64,000 bases of DNA from Candidatus Nitrosocaldaceae archaeon (GCA_026002835.1 BPGC01000006.1:1-64000), one strand, 5' to 3'. Numbered from the stretch's first letter, positions 1-8,781 are shown. Notes: generated by a model not told the origin, from the letters alone. Program-made: numbers and translations.

Positions 1-60
1 GCACGGGCTTGGAAGGCAGTAAATATTAATGATTTTAAAGTGTGGTTAATGCTGTGTTGA
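1..60 (+). other. Open frame at window edge ending inside the IS end
   Basis: Frame 1 is open from the first base to a TGA at 58-60, which lies inside the left inverted repeat of the insertion sequence. The 19 codons read ARAWKAVNINDFKVWLMLC. This could be the tail of a gene cut by the insertion, but it is too short to recognise, and the opposite strand is also open in one frame. It is recorded only because the window edge hides the rest. Confidence 0.15.
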
Positions 61-66
61 ATAACT
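53..66 (+). repeat. Left terminal inverted repeat of the IS
   Basis: TGTGTTGAATAACT matches the reverse complement of 1018-1031 (TGTGTCGAATAACT) at 13 of 14 positions. It lies 29 bp from the transposase stop codon. Confidence 0.7.
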
Positions 67-94
67 CATTAACAGAGTACATATCATATATCTC

Positions 95-964
95 TTAACC
101 ATATCCATTACTCATAGATATAAACAAGTTATATGCACTTGCTTTAACCATCAACTCTTTAACCATATTATCCCATCTTACTGATTTAATATACTCTCCA
201 AACATTCTCTTAAATGATGAGAATACAGATTCTGCTATCCATCTCTTACCATAATCATGCTTATGCTTCCATCTAGTATAATCACTCAATTGATCTAATA
301 CATGCATATCCCTTATACTATTATTGATTATAGAATTACTTCTTACTCTAATTACTGGTTCTATACCTTTATCTGTTAGATAATTAAAGTTATCATTACT
401 ATCATATGCTCCATCAACTATAACCTTATCTATTTTAGCATCTATATTATCTATAAGGTCTTTAAACTTCTTATTATCATGAACATCTTCTCTAGTTATC
501 TCTAATGCTATTATCTTCTTATTTTTGATATCAACAGCTATATGCATCTTTATAAAGCCTCTTCTTACCTTCCATTTCTTATTCATCCATTCTCCTCTAT
601 TAGCTACTTTAATACCAGAAGAATCTACTACTATAATAATAGGTTCATTTGTATTGATATTATTATCCATCTTAACATTTAATCTATTAACTCTCCATGC
701 TATGCTAGTATAATCTGGAACCTTAATGTTAGTATAATTGCTTAATGCTCTAATGAAACCTTCTAACTGTCTATATGGTAATAGATATGCATGTATTATT
801 GCTAGTAATGATATGAATGAGTTAGGATATTGATAAGGTTTGCCTTCTTTACCTTTATTCATCTCTTCTAATTCCTTATCCCAATTATTAATGAAATCTA
901 ATGATAATAATATCTCTCCTCTTCTTACTAATGCTTCATTATACGATTTCCAATCTCTAGGCAT
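95..964 (-). CDS. IS5-family DDE transposase
   Basis: A 289-residue transposase that should cut and rejoin the ends of its own element. The DDE triad is visible: D114 in VVDSSG, D184 in VDGAYDS and E245. E245 falls within a perfect Y-2-R-3-E-6-K signature (Y238, R241, E245, K252), which is typical of IS4/IS5-type RNase H-fold transposases. The N-terminal region (about residues 40-90) resembles the helical DNA-binding part of IS5-type proteins. Length and motifs suggest an intact gene. It reads leftwards, away from MAT, and would be expressed from a promoter near the right inverted repeat. The family call is firm; the exact subgroup is inferred. Confidence 0.88.
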   Translation of the reverse strand: MPRDWKSYNEALVRRGEILLSLDFINNWDKELEEMNKGKEGKPYQYPNSFISLLAIIHAYLLPYRQLEGFIRALSNYTNIKVPDYTSIAWRVNRLNVKMDNNINTNEPIIIVVDSSGIKVANRGEWMNKKWKVRRGFIKMHIAVDIKNKKIIALEITREDVHDNKKFKDLIDNIDAKIDKVIVDGAYDSNDNFNYLTDKGIEPVIRVRSNSIINNSIRDMHVLDQLSDYTRWKHKHDYGKRWIAESVFSSFKRMFGEYIKSVRWDNMVKELMVKASAYNLFISMSNGYG

Positions 965-1017
965 ATCATCTTAATTATAATGGTGATCAATATCTTTTAT
1001 GTTGCTAGTGATCTATC

Positions 1018-1031
1018 AGTTATTCGACACA
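1018..1031 (-). repeat. Right terminal inverted repeat of the IS
   Basis: AGTTATTCGACACA is the inverted partner of 53-66 with a single mismatch. An in-frame ATG at 999 would give a longer MAT reading frame, but it lies inside the IS and so cannot be the native MAT start. Confidence 0.7.
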
Positions 1032-1060
1032 CTACTATTATGTATAACTGCTATTCATAG

Positions 1061-1069
1061 ATTATATTA
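1061..1069 (+). promoter_or_regulatory. TATA-like box for MAT
   Basis: ATTATATTA is centred about 27 nt before the ATG at 1092, the usual distance for an archaeal leaderless transcript. It lies about 30 bp outside the IS right end, so the core promoter appears spared while any upstream elements were displaced. Confidence 0.45.
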
Positions 1070-1091
1070 TTCTCTATACATAATGCTGGTG

Positions 1092-2258
1092 ATGAGAAAT
1101 ATACACATTGAAGCATTAAACACAGTTCCAACATTTAAACGAAGATTTGAGATAGTAGAGAGAAAAGGATTGGGGCATCCAGATACAATATGTGATCTTG
1201 TAATGGATGAGATCTCAGTAGCAGTTGCTAAAATGTATATGAAAGAGGTAGGTTATATCTTACATTATAATCTCGATAAAGCTTTACTAATTGCTGGTGA
1301 GAGCGAGAATAGGTTTAATGGAGGGAAGATAATAAAACCTATGAGATTAGTAATAGGCGATAGAGCCTCGTTTTCAGTAAATGATCATATACTTCCAATA
1401 AATGATATTATAGAAAAGACAGCGAAGCGATGGTTTAATGATAATTTAAGGTTTGTTAAAGATGAGCATATAAAATACCAGATAGAGTTAGGCAAGGCCG
1501 CGAGTGAATTAAGATCGATCTTTACTGATAGATATAGATCAAATGATACATCTGCATTAGTAGGATATGCTCCATTAACAAAGACTGAGGAAGCAGTTTT
1601 AAGGACTGAAGAATATATAAATTCTAAAGAGTTCAAGTCTGAATTTCCAGAGTCGGGAGAAGATGTCAAAGTTATGGGTTTTAGAGATAATGACTCATTA
1701 GAACTGGTATTAGCGATAGCATTTATTGATTCTTACATAGATTCAGCAAAACATTACTTTAATAGAAAGAAGGAGATGCTTCAGGCTATTGAAGAGTTTC
1801 ATAGAAAGAAAGGTTATTTTGATAAATTTAATATAATAATTAATAATCTAGATAAAGAGAGTAAAGGCATAGATGGATTATACCTAACAGTATTAGGAAC
1901 ATCTGCAGACAGTTCGGATTCTGGAGAGGTAGGAAGAGGTAATAGAGTTAATGGAGTAACCTCTCTTATGAGACCTACTGGTTCTGAAGCAGCCGCTGGT
2001 AAGAATCCTGTAACACATATAGGAAAGATCTATAATGCTCTCGCATTCAAGATTGCTAATGATATATACCAAAATATAGATTTAGATGAGGTATTTGTAT
2101 GGATGTATAATATTATAGGAAATACTATAGATGAGCCTGTTATAATAGTACAATCTACAGATACAAGCGAAGAGATAGAAGATATAGTAGAAGATAATCT
2201 ATCAAAGATAGGTGAATTTTGTAAGGAGTTAATATCTGGCAATATTAAGATAGTTTGA
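1092..2258 (+). CDS. mat: Archaeal S-adenosylmethionine synthetase
   Basis: Makes S-adenosylmethionine from methionine and ATP in the cytoplasm. The 388-residue protein belongs to the archaeal AdoMet synthetase family, not the bacterial MetK type. It opens with MRNIHIEAL, followed by the substrate-binding stretch ERKGLGHPDTICD (about residues 23-35), GGKIIKP near 78-84, and the glycine-rich block GTSADSSDSGEVGRG with GSEAAAGKNPVTHIGK in the C-terminal half. I chose the ATG at 1092. The in-frame ATG at 999 lies within the IS, the one at 1083 adds only three residues, and a TATA box sits 27 nt before 1092. CTP synthase follows 34 bp downstream on the same strand. Confidence 0.93.
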   Translation: MRNIHIEALNTVPTFKRRFEIVERKGLGHPDTICDLVMDEISVAVAKMYMKEVGYILHYNLDKALLIAGESENRFNGGKIIKPMRLVIGDRASFSVNDHILPINDIIEKTAKRWFNDNLRFVKDEHIKYQIELGKAASELRSIFTDRYRSNDTSALVGYAPLTKTEEAVLRTEEYINSKEFKSEFPESGEDVKVMGFRDNDSLELVLAIAFIDSYIDSAKHYFNRKKEMLQAIEEFHRKKGYFDKFNIIINNLDKESKGIDGLYLTVLGTSADSSDSGEVGRGNRVNGVTSLMRPTGSEAAAGKNPVTHIGKIYNALAFKIANDIYQNIDLDEVFVWMYNIIGNTIDEPVIIVQSTDTSEEIEDIVEDNLSKIGEFCKELISGNIKIV

Positions 2259-2292
2259 TAAACATTAAATATCTCGTCTATGATCATGCCAT

Positions 2293-3891
2293 ATGCATAA
2301 ACCCAAATACATCTTTGTTACTGGCGGAGTTATGTCAGGTTTAGGTAAAGGTGTTATTACAGCATCCATATCTAAACTATTACAATTATGTGATCTCAAA
2401 GTCTCATGTATGAAGATAGATCCATATCTAAACTTCGATGCTGGAACGATGAACCCATTGATACATGGTGAGGTATTCGTTACAAATGATGGTGGTGAGT
2501 GTGATATGGATATAGGTAATTATGAGAGATTTTTAGGTAAAGATCTTACAAAAGAACATAATATAACTACTGGTCAGATATACTATAGTGTAATAGAGAG
2601 AGAAAGAAGAGGAGAGTATTTAGGAGAATGCGTGCAGATAATACCTCATATAACAAATGAGATCAAGGATAGGATAAAAAGTCTTGCAGAAAAGGAGATG
2701 CTAGATATTCTAGTAGTGGAATGTGGAGGAACGGTAGGAGATATTGAGAGTTTACCATTCTTAGAGGCTATGCGACAGATGAGATTAGAAGGCAATGATA
2801 CATTATTCATTCATGTTACTTTAGCTCCAATGCTTGATGTAGTAGGTGAGATAAAGACAAAGCCTACCCAGCATAGCGTTCAAGAATTAAGGAGGATAGG
2901 CATTCAACCAGATATAATTGCAGTTAGAAGCAAGATACCATTAGATGATATTACAAAGAAGAAGATTGCATTATTTGCTAATGTTGAAGAAGATTCTGTT
3001 ATATCTAGCCATGATGTATCATCAATCTATAAAGTTCCAGAGATATTAGAAGAACAAGGAATTGTAAATACATTATCTAAAAAGTTAGGTTATGAGAATA
3101 GATTTCATTGGAATGATTGGAAGAGTCTAGCAGATAAGTATGATAATCTAACAGATGTGTTAAAGATAGCTATGGTAGGCAAGTATGTAAAACTAAGCGA
3201 TAGTTATGTTAGTGTTAATCATGCATTAGAACATGCTGGTTTGAGTATCGGATGTAAGATCAGTATAGATAGGATAGATTCTGAAACGTTAGAAGATGGT
3301 ATAGAAAAGTTAGATAGGTTAAATGATTATGATGGCATATTAGTTCCTGGAGGATTTGGAAAGAGAGGAAGTGAAGGTATAATTAAAGCAGCAGATTATG
3401 CTAGAGAGAATAATATTCCATATTTAGGTATATGCTTTGGCTTTCAGTTAGCAATAGTAGCTTTTGCTAGAAGTATTTGTGGTTTAGAGAATGCCAATTC
3501 TACTGAATTAGAGCCTAATACTAAAGATCCTGTAGTAGATCTATTGCCAGAGCAGAAGGAGATAGACAAGTTAGGAGGAACTATGCGTCTAGGAGCTCAT
3601 GATATTGATATAATTAAAGATACGCTAGCCTATAAGCTGTATAAGAATGATAAAATAGTTAGGAGGCATAGGCATAGGTATGAGTTTAATCAAGCGTATA
3701 AAGGATTGCTAGAAAAGGAAGGAATGATATTCTCTGCATATAGTGATAATGGAAGGAGGGCAGAGATATTAGAGGTTAAAGATCATCCATTCTACTTTGC
3801 TGTTCAATATCATGCTGAATTCTCTAGCAAGTTTGGAAAACCAGAAGAAGCGTTTGTAGCATTTGTGAATGCGGCAAAAGATAATAAATAG
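2293..3891 (+). CDS. pyrG: CTP synthase
   Basis: Converts UTP to CTP using ATP and glutamine. The 532 residues have the standard two-domain layout. The N-terminal synthetase domain begins with VTGGVMSGLGKG (residues 9-20) and contains DPYLNFDAGTMNP, HGEVFVTNDGGECDMDIGNYERF in segments, and VECGGTVGDIESLPF. A C-terminal class I glutamine amidotransferase domain starts near residue 290, with the nucleophile in GICFGFQ (Cys about 380) and the His-Glu pair in QYHAEF. Length is normal for the family. It lies 34 bp after MAT in the same direction and may be co-transcribed with it. Confidence 0.96.
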   Translation: MHKPKYIFVTGGVMSGLGKGVITASISKLLQLCDLKVSCMKIDPYLNFDAGTMNPLIHGEVFVTNDGGECDMDIGNYERFLGKDLTKEHNITTGQIYYSVIERERRGEYLGECVQIIPHITNEIKDRIKSLAEKEMLDILVVECGGTVGDIESLPFLEAMRQMRLEGNDTLFIHVTLAPMLDVVGEIKTKPTQHSVQELRRIGIQPDIIAVRSKIPLDDITKKKIALFANVEEDSVISSHDVSSIYKVPEILEEQGIVNTLSKKLGYENRFHWNDWKSLADKYDNLTDVLKIAMVGKYVKLSDSYVSVNHALEHAGLSIGCKISIDRIDSETLEDGIEKLDRLNDYDGILVPGGFGKRGSEGIIKAADYARENNIPYLGICFGFQLAIVAFARSICGLENANSTELEPNTKDPVVDLLPEQKEIDKLGGTMRLGAHDIDIIKDTLAYKLYKNDKIVRRHRHRYEFNQAYKGLLEKEGMIFSAYSDNGRRAEILEVKDHPFYFAVQYHAEFSSKFGKPEEAFVAFVNAAKDNK

Positions 3892-3909
3892 TAATATTCT
3901 AAATTATAT

Positions 3910-3996
3910 ATGAAATGGTTATATTTTGTTTTACCTATAATAGTTATTGCAATACCTATAACTATATCAAGTTTCGAAGAATATAAACTATGTTAG
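3910..3996 (+). other. Signal-peptide-like mini ORF out of frame with next gene
   Basis: ATG at 3910 opens 28 codons translated as MKWLYFVLPIIVIAIPITIS followed by SFEEYKLC and then TAG. A lysine followed by a strongly hydrophobic stretch is a textbook signal peptide. It overlaps the next reading frame (start 3990) by 7 nt in the -1 frame. That next protein looks secreted in type but has no signal of its own. The simplest reading is that both parts were once one gene, now separated by a small indel between about 3987 and 3994, or by a sequencing error there. Confidence 0.45.
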
Positions 3997-5117
3997 AACT
4001 TCTAGAGTTACACCCTATAGAGATTATAATCCTTCCAGCATACAAAACAGATGATGTATGTATTAGTAATCATAATATTATAAGTAAATATCCAAATTTA
4101 CGTGATGCTATTGATATCGTAGAGAATAATCTTATTCATAGAGATAGTTCTGGATTTGCATACTCTGCCGATCCATTAGAAGCTTACCAGTTATTAACAC
4201 AAATAGAATTTAACTATTATCCTCCTAAAGAAGATGACTATTTTTATATACTTGAACCATATGGCAGTTTTGAATGTATTATAAAGTATAGGGATAATTA
4301 TTATAAGATTATTATCGAACTTGGAGGAGTATCTATCAGAGAAGATACCAGTTATGAAAAGGTAAAGATAACTACTAAGGATATAAATGGTATAAGACTA
4401 TTAACAATTGAACCAAGTATTTTAGAATTATGGCATCCTTTCAATAACAATGTATTATTTATAAATGAACTCGATATCAAAATTAGGCTCATATTGTTTA
4501 ATGGCAGAGAAGTATATGATAAATTTAGTATATTGTCTAATGATAAAGCTGGTGTATATATTAGGATTTTCGATCTAATAATAGGTCATGCCAATCAAAC
4601 TATACTAACATATAATGTTATACCATATAACTTGGAAGGAAAGATAATAGTTAAAAGGGTTCCAGGTTGTATGACTGAAGAAGAAGCTAAGATGTTATTT
4701 GGTATTGTAGGTTTAGAGGTTCGTTTTCCCAAATACTTACCAGAAGGATATGAATATGAATGTACAATACATGTTGATAATCTCGTTGCCAAAACATGTT
4801 ATTCTACTGAAGAGATTAGAAAGTATGATGAGACATTTAGAGATAAATTGTATAATGAAGGTAAAGGATTAACAATAACTGCTAGCGTTTCAGATATCAC
4901 ACCAGAAGAATGGTACGCTAAATATAAAGAATATTCACCACATGCTCGTGATATTATATTTTTAAATATGGATAATAAAACCATAATAATATATTCTATG
5001 CCGATCATAAAAGGTCCTAAATATCATATATTAGATTTATACTATAATGGGTATTTATATAAGATAGAAGGTATGATTTCTATTAAGGAGTTATTAAAGA
5101 TCGCAGAATCTTTATAG
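3990..5117 (+). CDS. DUF4367-like protein, probably lost its signal peptide
   Basis: A 375-residue protein of unknown function. Near residue 248 it has FPKYLPEGYEYE, which resembles the opening of DUF4367-type extracytoplasmic domains (F-x-x-P-x-Y-L-P-E-G-Y). The rest of that domain includes KGLTITASVSDITPEEWYAK and ends near IKELLKIAESL. The first 230 residues are beta-rich and unrecognised. A similar PKYISEGYELYSA start occurs in the secreted-type protein at 27938-28483, so the two may be distant paralogues. The reading frame is closed by TAA at 3984-3986, just before the ATG, while a signal peptide lies immediately upstream in another frame. Its stop abuts the nadM stop on the other strand with no gap. 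It could be a pseudogene. Confidence 0.6.
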   Translation: MLELLELHPIEIIILPAYKTDDVCISNHNIISKYPNLRDAIDIVENNLIHRDSSGFAYSADPLEAYQLLTQIEFNYYPPKEDDYFYILEPYGSFECIIKYRDNYYKIIIELGGVSIREDTSYEKVKITTKDINGIRLLTIEPSILELWHPFNNNVLFINELDIKIRLILFNGREVYDKFSILSNDKAGVYIRIFDLIIGHANQTILTYNVIPYNLEGKIIVKRVPGCMTEEEAKMLFGIVGLEVRFPKYLPEGYEYECTIHVDNLVAKTCYSTEEIRKYDETFRDKLYNEGKGLTITASVSDITPEEWYAKYKEYSPHARDIIFLNMDNKTIIIYSMPIIKGPKYHILDLYYNGYLYKIEGMISIKELLKIAESL

Positions 5118-5645
5118 TTACCATTCTTGAGGTTTGCTCTCAGCGTTAGCAATTATCTTTAATCTATTAACACCATCTATCCTATTTATAAATTCATAAA
5201 CTGATCTAGGAACTAGATCTCTCCACTCTCCATCGTTTATCATCAATTCCCTTATTCTACTAGCATTATACTTCTCTCTATCATAAAATCTAACATCACT
5301 AACTTTAGCATAATTTGCTAATAACATCCTAACATACTCATTACCAGAATATACAATATCAAATTTAGGAAGATATGATCTTAGATGTAAGAACCATCTT
5401 GCATTATTCTCATCATTAATTATAGGTATTATATAACATCTTGCTAGATCTATATCGGCATCTTTCAAGGCATTATGGATCATCTCAACCCTTTCTCCAG
5501 CAGTAAATGGATCCTTCAATAGATAATTGAATTGTGCACTAGCTATAGCAATTATTATCTCATTGCACTCATCTAATACATGTTTGATCAGCATAAGATG
5601 ACCGTTATGAAATGGTTGGAACCTTCCAACTATTAATCCTCTCAT
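5118..5645 (-). CDS. nadM: Nicotinamide-nucleotide adenylyltransferase
   Basis: Transfers AMP to nicotinamide or nicotinate mononucleotide, the last adenylylation step of NAD synthesis. The 175 residues match the archaeal NadM size. The nucleotidyltransferase signature GRFQPFHNGH is at residues 7-16, with the conserved GERVEMI block near 51, and NASRIRELM near residue 134 takes the place of the ISSTxxR phosphate-binding loop. It is cytoplasmic. It is convergent with the gene at 3990-5117 and divergent from the small zinc-finger gene at 5683. Confidence 0.94.
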   Translation of the reverse strand: MRGLIVGRFQPFHNGHLMLIKHVLDECNEIIIAIASAQFNYLLKDPFTAGERVEMIHNALKDADIDLARCYIIPIINDENNARWFLHLRSYLPKFDIVYSGNEYVRMLLANYAKVSDVRFYDREKYNASRIRELMINDGEWRDLVPRSVYEFINRIDGVNRLKIIANAESKPQEW

Positions 5646-5682
5646 AAGAACAATTTAATTGCCATTATATTTAACCATATTT

Positions 5683-5829
5683 ATGGAGTATTGCAATGTT
5701 TGTGAGAAAGAGGTTGAAGATCCTAAAGAGCATGTAGAAAGCCAAGAGCATAAGGATAATTTAGATAGGTTAAGAAATCTCTTTAAAGATAAGGTTTATG
5801 AAGATGATAGAATTGGTATCAAACCTTAA
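5683..5829 (+). CDS. Very small zinc-finger protein (48 aa)
   Basis: ATG at 5683 opens 48 codons to TAA at 5827-5829. The start reads MEYCNVCEKEVEDPKEHVES, and CNVC (Cys 4 and 7) followed by His 16 and His 23 gives a C-x2-C-x8-H-x6-H arrangement that could bind one zinc. The rest is a charged helix (DNLDRLRNLFKDKVYEDD). It overlaps the 3' end of metG on the other strand by 11 bp, tail to tail. Codon use resembles that of neighbouring genes, and the Cys/His spacing makes chance unlikely. The role may be nucleic-acid or protein binding, but this is inferred only from the finger. Confidence 0.65.
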   Translation: MEYCNVCEKEVEDPKEHVESQEHKDNLDRLRNLFKDKVYEDDRIGIKP

Positions 5830-7474
5830 TTCCTAACATCTTCTTCTGTTCTTCTATATCTTTCTCTTCTACCTTCTTGAATAATGGTTTAGCTTTATTG
5901 ATCCTATGATTAGGTTTGATAAGAATATTAGATGCAGAATCCCAATCTTCATTAAATACTGAACCTTTGAGATTTAATTGATCCCATATCATCTCTGCAG
6001 AGAATGGAAGATATGGAGCTACAAGTATCGCTAAACTCCGAACAGCATTTACTGATATATATATACAATTTCTTGCTTTCTCTCTATCGCTCCATGGTTC
6101 TTTTGCTTGGAAGTATTGGTTTAATGTATTTGAGAATGCTAGTATCTTCTTCAAACCTTTATCTAATTCATTGTTGAATATCAATGAACCTACTTCATCA
6201 GCAATACTCTTTATAGAATCTATTATATTATCATCTAAAGAATCATATTCACTAGGCTCTGGAACAATGCTATCAAATTTTTTATTGGTAAATGATAACG
6301 CTCTATTGATAAAATTACCTATGTTTGCTATGAGTTCGTTGTTTATTCTAGCAGCAAACTCATCCCAATCAAAGTTGAGATCTTCTTGACTATATGGAGT
6401 TATACTAGCCATATAAAATCTCAGATAATCTGCTGGATATAATGATAAGAAATCTCTAAGACTGATATACCAGTTCCTACTCTTAGATATCTTCTGATTC
6501 TGTAGCATCAGATGACCTCTAGTTGGTATATAATCTGGCAGTTTATACTCTTCATCTATACCCATTCTCATAGCTGGTAGGAATAGATAATGGTGATATA
6601 CTATATCCTTGCCTATAAAGTGATAAATTATAGATGAGTTCCAAAACTCTTTTCCATCTATGCCTTTAGAATTAAAATATTTTAGGGTTGATGATATATA
6701 GCAAAGATGGTTATCAAACCATCCATAAAGTACTTTACCTTCTGCTTCTTTTAAAGGTATTGACACGCCCCATGTTATATCTCTAGTTATATCCCAATCT
6801 TGTAAGCCTTCTTCTATCCATCTAAGAACGTAATTCTTGATATCTTTCTGCAGATTCTCATTCTTAATTAACCATTCTTTCAACCTAGATGAAAATGCTG
6901 ATAATTTGAAGAAGTAATGTTTGCTACTCTTCTTTATTGGTGTATTCCTACATATTGCACATTTTGGCTCTAATATCTCTTCTGGTACTCTACCACATTG
7001 TTCACATATATCTGAGTATTGATCATCAGCGTTACAATAAGGACATCTGCCTATAACATATCTATCTGGTAAGAACTTTTTATCATGCTGGCAATAAAAT
7101 TGGACTACATCTTTAGGATATATATAGCCATTATCATATAATCTTTTAAATACATATTGAACAAATCGTATATTTTCATCCGAACTTGTCTGATCAAAGA
7201 TATCAAATGATATGCCTAAATTAGTAAAATCTTCATAATCCCTTTCATGCCAATATGCTACATAATCCTTAGGATGCTTACCTTCTTGCTCTGCCTTTAT
7301 CAATATTGGTGTGCCAAAATCATCAGTAGCACAAGAATATACAACGTTATACCTTTTTAACCTACAATATCTTACAAAAATATCTGCTGGAAGGTATGTA
7401 GATGCTACGTGTCCTAGATGGAGTTCTCCATTAGCATATGGTAATGCACTTGTAACTGTGATATTCATATTCAT
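5819..7474 (-). CDS. metG: Methionyl-tRNA synthetase
   Basis: Charges tRNA-Met with methionine. The class I Rossmann domain starts with SALPYANGELHLGH, the HIGH-like motif being HLGH at 19-22. A zinc-knuckle insertion carries CQHDKKFLPDRYVIGRCPYC-type pairs and further CEQC and CAIC pairs (about residues 125-180), enough for two zincs. The KMSKS loop is KISKS near residue 328. A helical anticodon-binding domain follows. At 551 residues it has no C-terminal EMAPII-like tRNA-binding extension. It overlaps the zinc-finger gene end by 11 bp and lies 29 bp downstream of adenosylhomocysteinase, probably in one transcript. Confidence 0.95.
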   Translation of the reverse strand: MNMNITVTSALPYANGELHLGHVASTYLPADIFVRYCRLKRYNVVYSCATDDFGTPILIKAEQEGKHPKDYVAYWHERDYEDFTNLGISFDIFDQTSSDENIRFVQYVFKRLYDNGYIYPKDVVQFYCQHDKKFLPDRYVIGRCPYCNADDQYSDICEQCGRVPEEILEPKCAICRNTPIKKSSKHYFFKLSAFSSRLKEWLIKNENLQKDIKNYVLRWIEEGLQDWDITRDITWGVSIPLKEAEGKVLYGWFDNHLCYISSTLKYFNSKGIDGKEFWNSSIIYHFIGKDIVYHHYLFLPAMRMGIDEEYKLPDYIPTRGHLMLQNQKISKSRNWYISLRDFLSLYPADYLRFYMASITPYSQEDLNFDWDEFAARINNELIANIGNFINRALSFTNKKFDSIVPEPSEYDSLDDNIIDSIKSIADEVGSLIFNNELDKGLKKILAFSNTLNQYFQAKEPWSDREKARNCIYISVNAVRSLAILVAPYLPFSAEMIWDQLNLKGSVFNEDWDSASNILIKPNHRINKAKPLFKKVEEKDIEEQKKMLGIKV

Positions 7475-7503
7475 TGCTAGTTTGCATCTGAATTTTAATC
7501 TAA

Positions 7504-8742
7504 CTATAACTTCCAGCTCTTTGCATACTCTAATTGCTCTTCAGTAGGTTTATCTATCCTAACATTCATTGCTTCTAATGCATTGGTAGCAACTTGTTCA
7601 TCGATCTCTTTTGGCATATTATATACTCTCTTCTCTAGATTCTTATTCTTTGTTAGATATACCATCGCTAACAACTGATTTGAGAATGATAATGCCATCA
7701 CTTCTGGAGGATGACCTTCTGCAGCAACTAGGTTTGCTATCCTTCCTCTTCCTATAAGATATACTCTCTTTCCATTCTTTAGAGTATACTCTTCTAGATG
7801 TTCTCTAACCTTTCGTTTACTAGCATTTGTATCTAAATATTTAACATCGATCTCTACATCAAAATGACCAGCATTTGCTAATATAGCACCATCTTTCATA
7901 TGCTCGATATGCTTACCTTGTATAACTCCAGTCTGACCAGTTGCTGTTACAAACATGTCTCCTTCTTTTACTGCTTCATCTATAGGCATTACTCTGAATC
8001 CATCCATGTGAGCTTCTAATGCTTTTATAGGGTCTACTTCAGTAACTATAACATTAGCATTCATACCTCGTGCTCTAGCAGCTATACCTTTTCCAACCCA
8101 ACCATAACCACAAACTACAAACGTTTTTCCAGCTATAAGCAAACTAGTTGCTCTCAATATGCCATCTATAGTACTCTGTCCAGTTCCATATCTATTATCG
8201 AATAGATGTTTAGTATAGGCATTATTCACTGCTATAACTGGATATCTTAATAATCCATCATTCTCTAACGCTTTCAATCTTATAACTCCAGTAGTTGTCT
8301 CCTCTGTGCCTCCTATAGGCATCAAATCTTTGAACTCATCTTCAGCATGTAGAGTACTATGAGTATCTGAACCATCGTCAGTTATTATATCTGGCTTCTT
8401 CCTTAATACACTTCTAATACACTCCATATATTCTTCATTACTCTCTCCTCGCCATGCATAGACATCGATACCTTGTTCGTTAAGGAATGCTGCTATATCA
8501 TCTTGAGTAGATAATGGATTGGCCGCTGCTAGACTAACATCTGCTCCTAATCTCTTTACTCCCATTGCTAATACACTAGTCTCCTTTGTTATATGCAAAC
8601 ATAATGCTACCTTTATCCCATCTAATGGTTTCTCTTTCTCTAACTTTTCTATTGTTCTTGTCAATATAGGCATATGCATACTTGCCCATTCATAAGATAA
8701 CCTTCCTTGTCCTGCTAAACTTGGATCTTTTACTTTACCCAT
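7504..8742 (-). CDS. ahcY: Adenosylhomocysteinase
   Basis: Hydrolyses S-adenosylhomocysteine to adenosine and homocysteine, regenerating the SAM cycle with NAD as tightly bound cofactor. The 412 residues show the substrate domain (LCLHITKETSVLA-like region near 47-59, TDDGSD near 118) and the NAD-binding Rossmann loop GYGWVGKG near residues 212-220, followed by VTEVDPIKALEAHMDGF. The C-terminal tail ends EQLEYAKSWKL. Archaeal enzymes of this length lack the eukaryotic insertion. The gene precedes metG by 29 bp and is divergent from the Rieske gene. MAT, the other SAM-cycle enzyme here, lies 5 kb away. Confidence 0.95.
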   Translation of the reverse strand: MGKVKDPSLAGQGRLSYEWASMHMPILTRTIEKLEKEKPLDGIKVALCLHITKETSVLAMGVKRLGADVSLAAANPLSTQDDIAAFLNEQGIDVYAWRGESNEEYMECIRSVLRKKPDIITDDGSDTHSTLHAEDEFKDLMPIGGTEETTTGVIRLKALENDGLLRYPVIAVNNAYTKHLFDNRYGTGQSTIDGILRATSLLIAGKTFVVCGYGWVGKGIAARARGMNANVIVTEVDPIKALEAHMDGFRVMPIDEAVKEGDMFVTATGQTGVIQGKHIEHMKDGAILANAGHFDVEIDVKYLDTNASKRKVREHLEEYTLKNGKRVYLIGRGRIANLVAAEGHPPEVMALSFSNQLLAMVYLTKNKNLEKRVYNMPKEIDEQVATNALEAMNVRIDKPTEEQLEYAKSWKL

Positions 8743-8781
8743 AACAAAAACATAATATAAGGAGCATAAAAAGGTTAGTTT

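Larger units (their letters stand above)
53..1031 (-). mobile_element. IS5-type insertion sequence, apparently complete
   Basis: One transposase gene is flanked by 14-bp inverted repeats. The left end at 53-66 reads TGTGTTGAATAACT, and the right end at 1018-1031 reads AGTTATTCGACACA, its reverse complement with one mismatch. The 979-bp length fits a simple single-ORF IS5-family element. I could not find a convincing direct target duplication outside the repeats. The right end lies only about 60 bp from the MAT start codon, so the element sits directly upstream of the MAT promoter. Confidence 0.75.

Noticed and set aside
32..1052. Target-site duplication of the IS
   Set aside because: The bases outside the inverted repeats (AATGC on the left, CTACT on the right) do not match, so no duplication can be claimed.
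999..1091. Longer MAT N-terminus from ATG 999
   Set aside because: The extra residues are encoded by the IS end and its flank and are not part of the MAT family; the TATA spacing fits 1092.
1385..2287. Antisense ORFs over the MAT gene
   Set aside because: They are opposite-strand shadows of a well-supported coding region and have no domain features or start signals.
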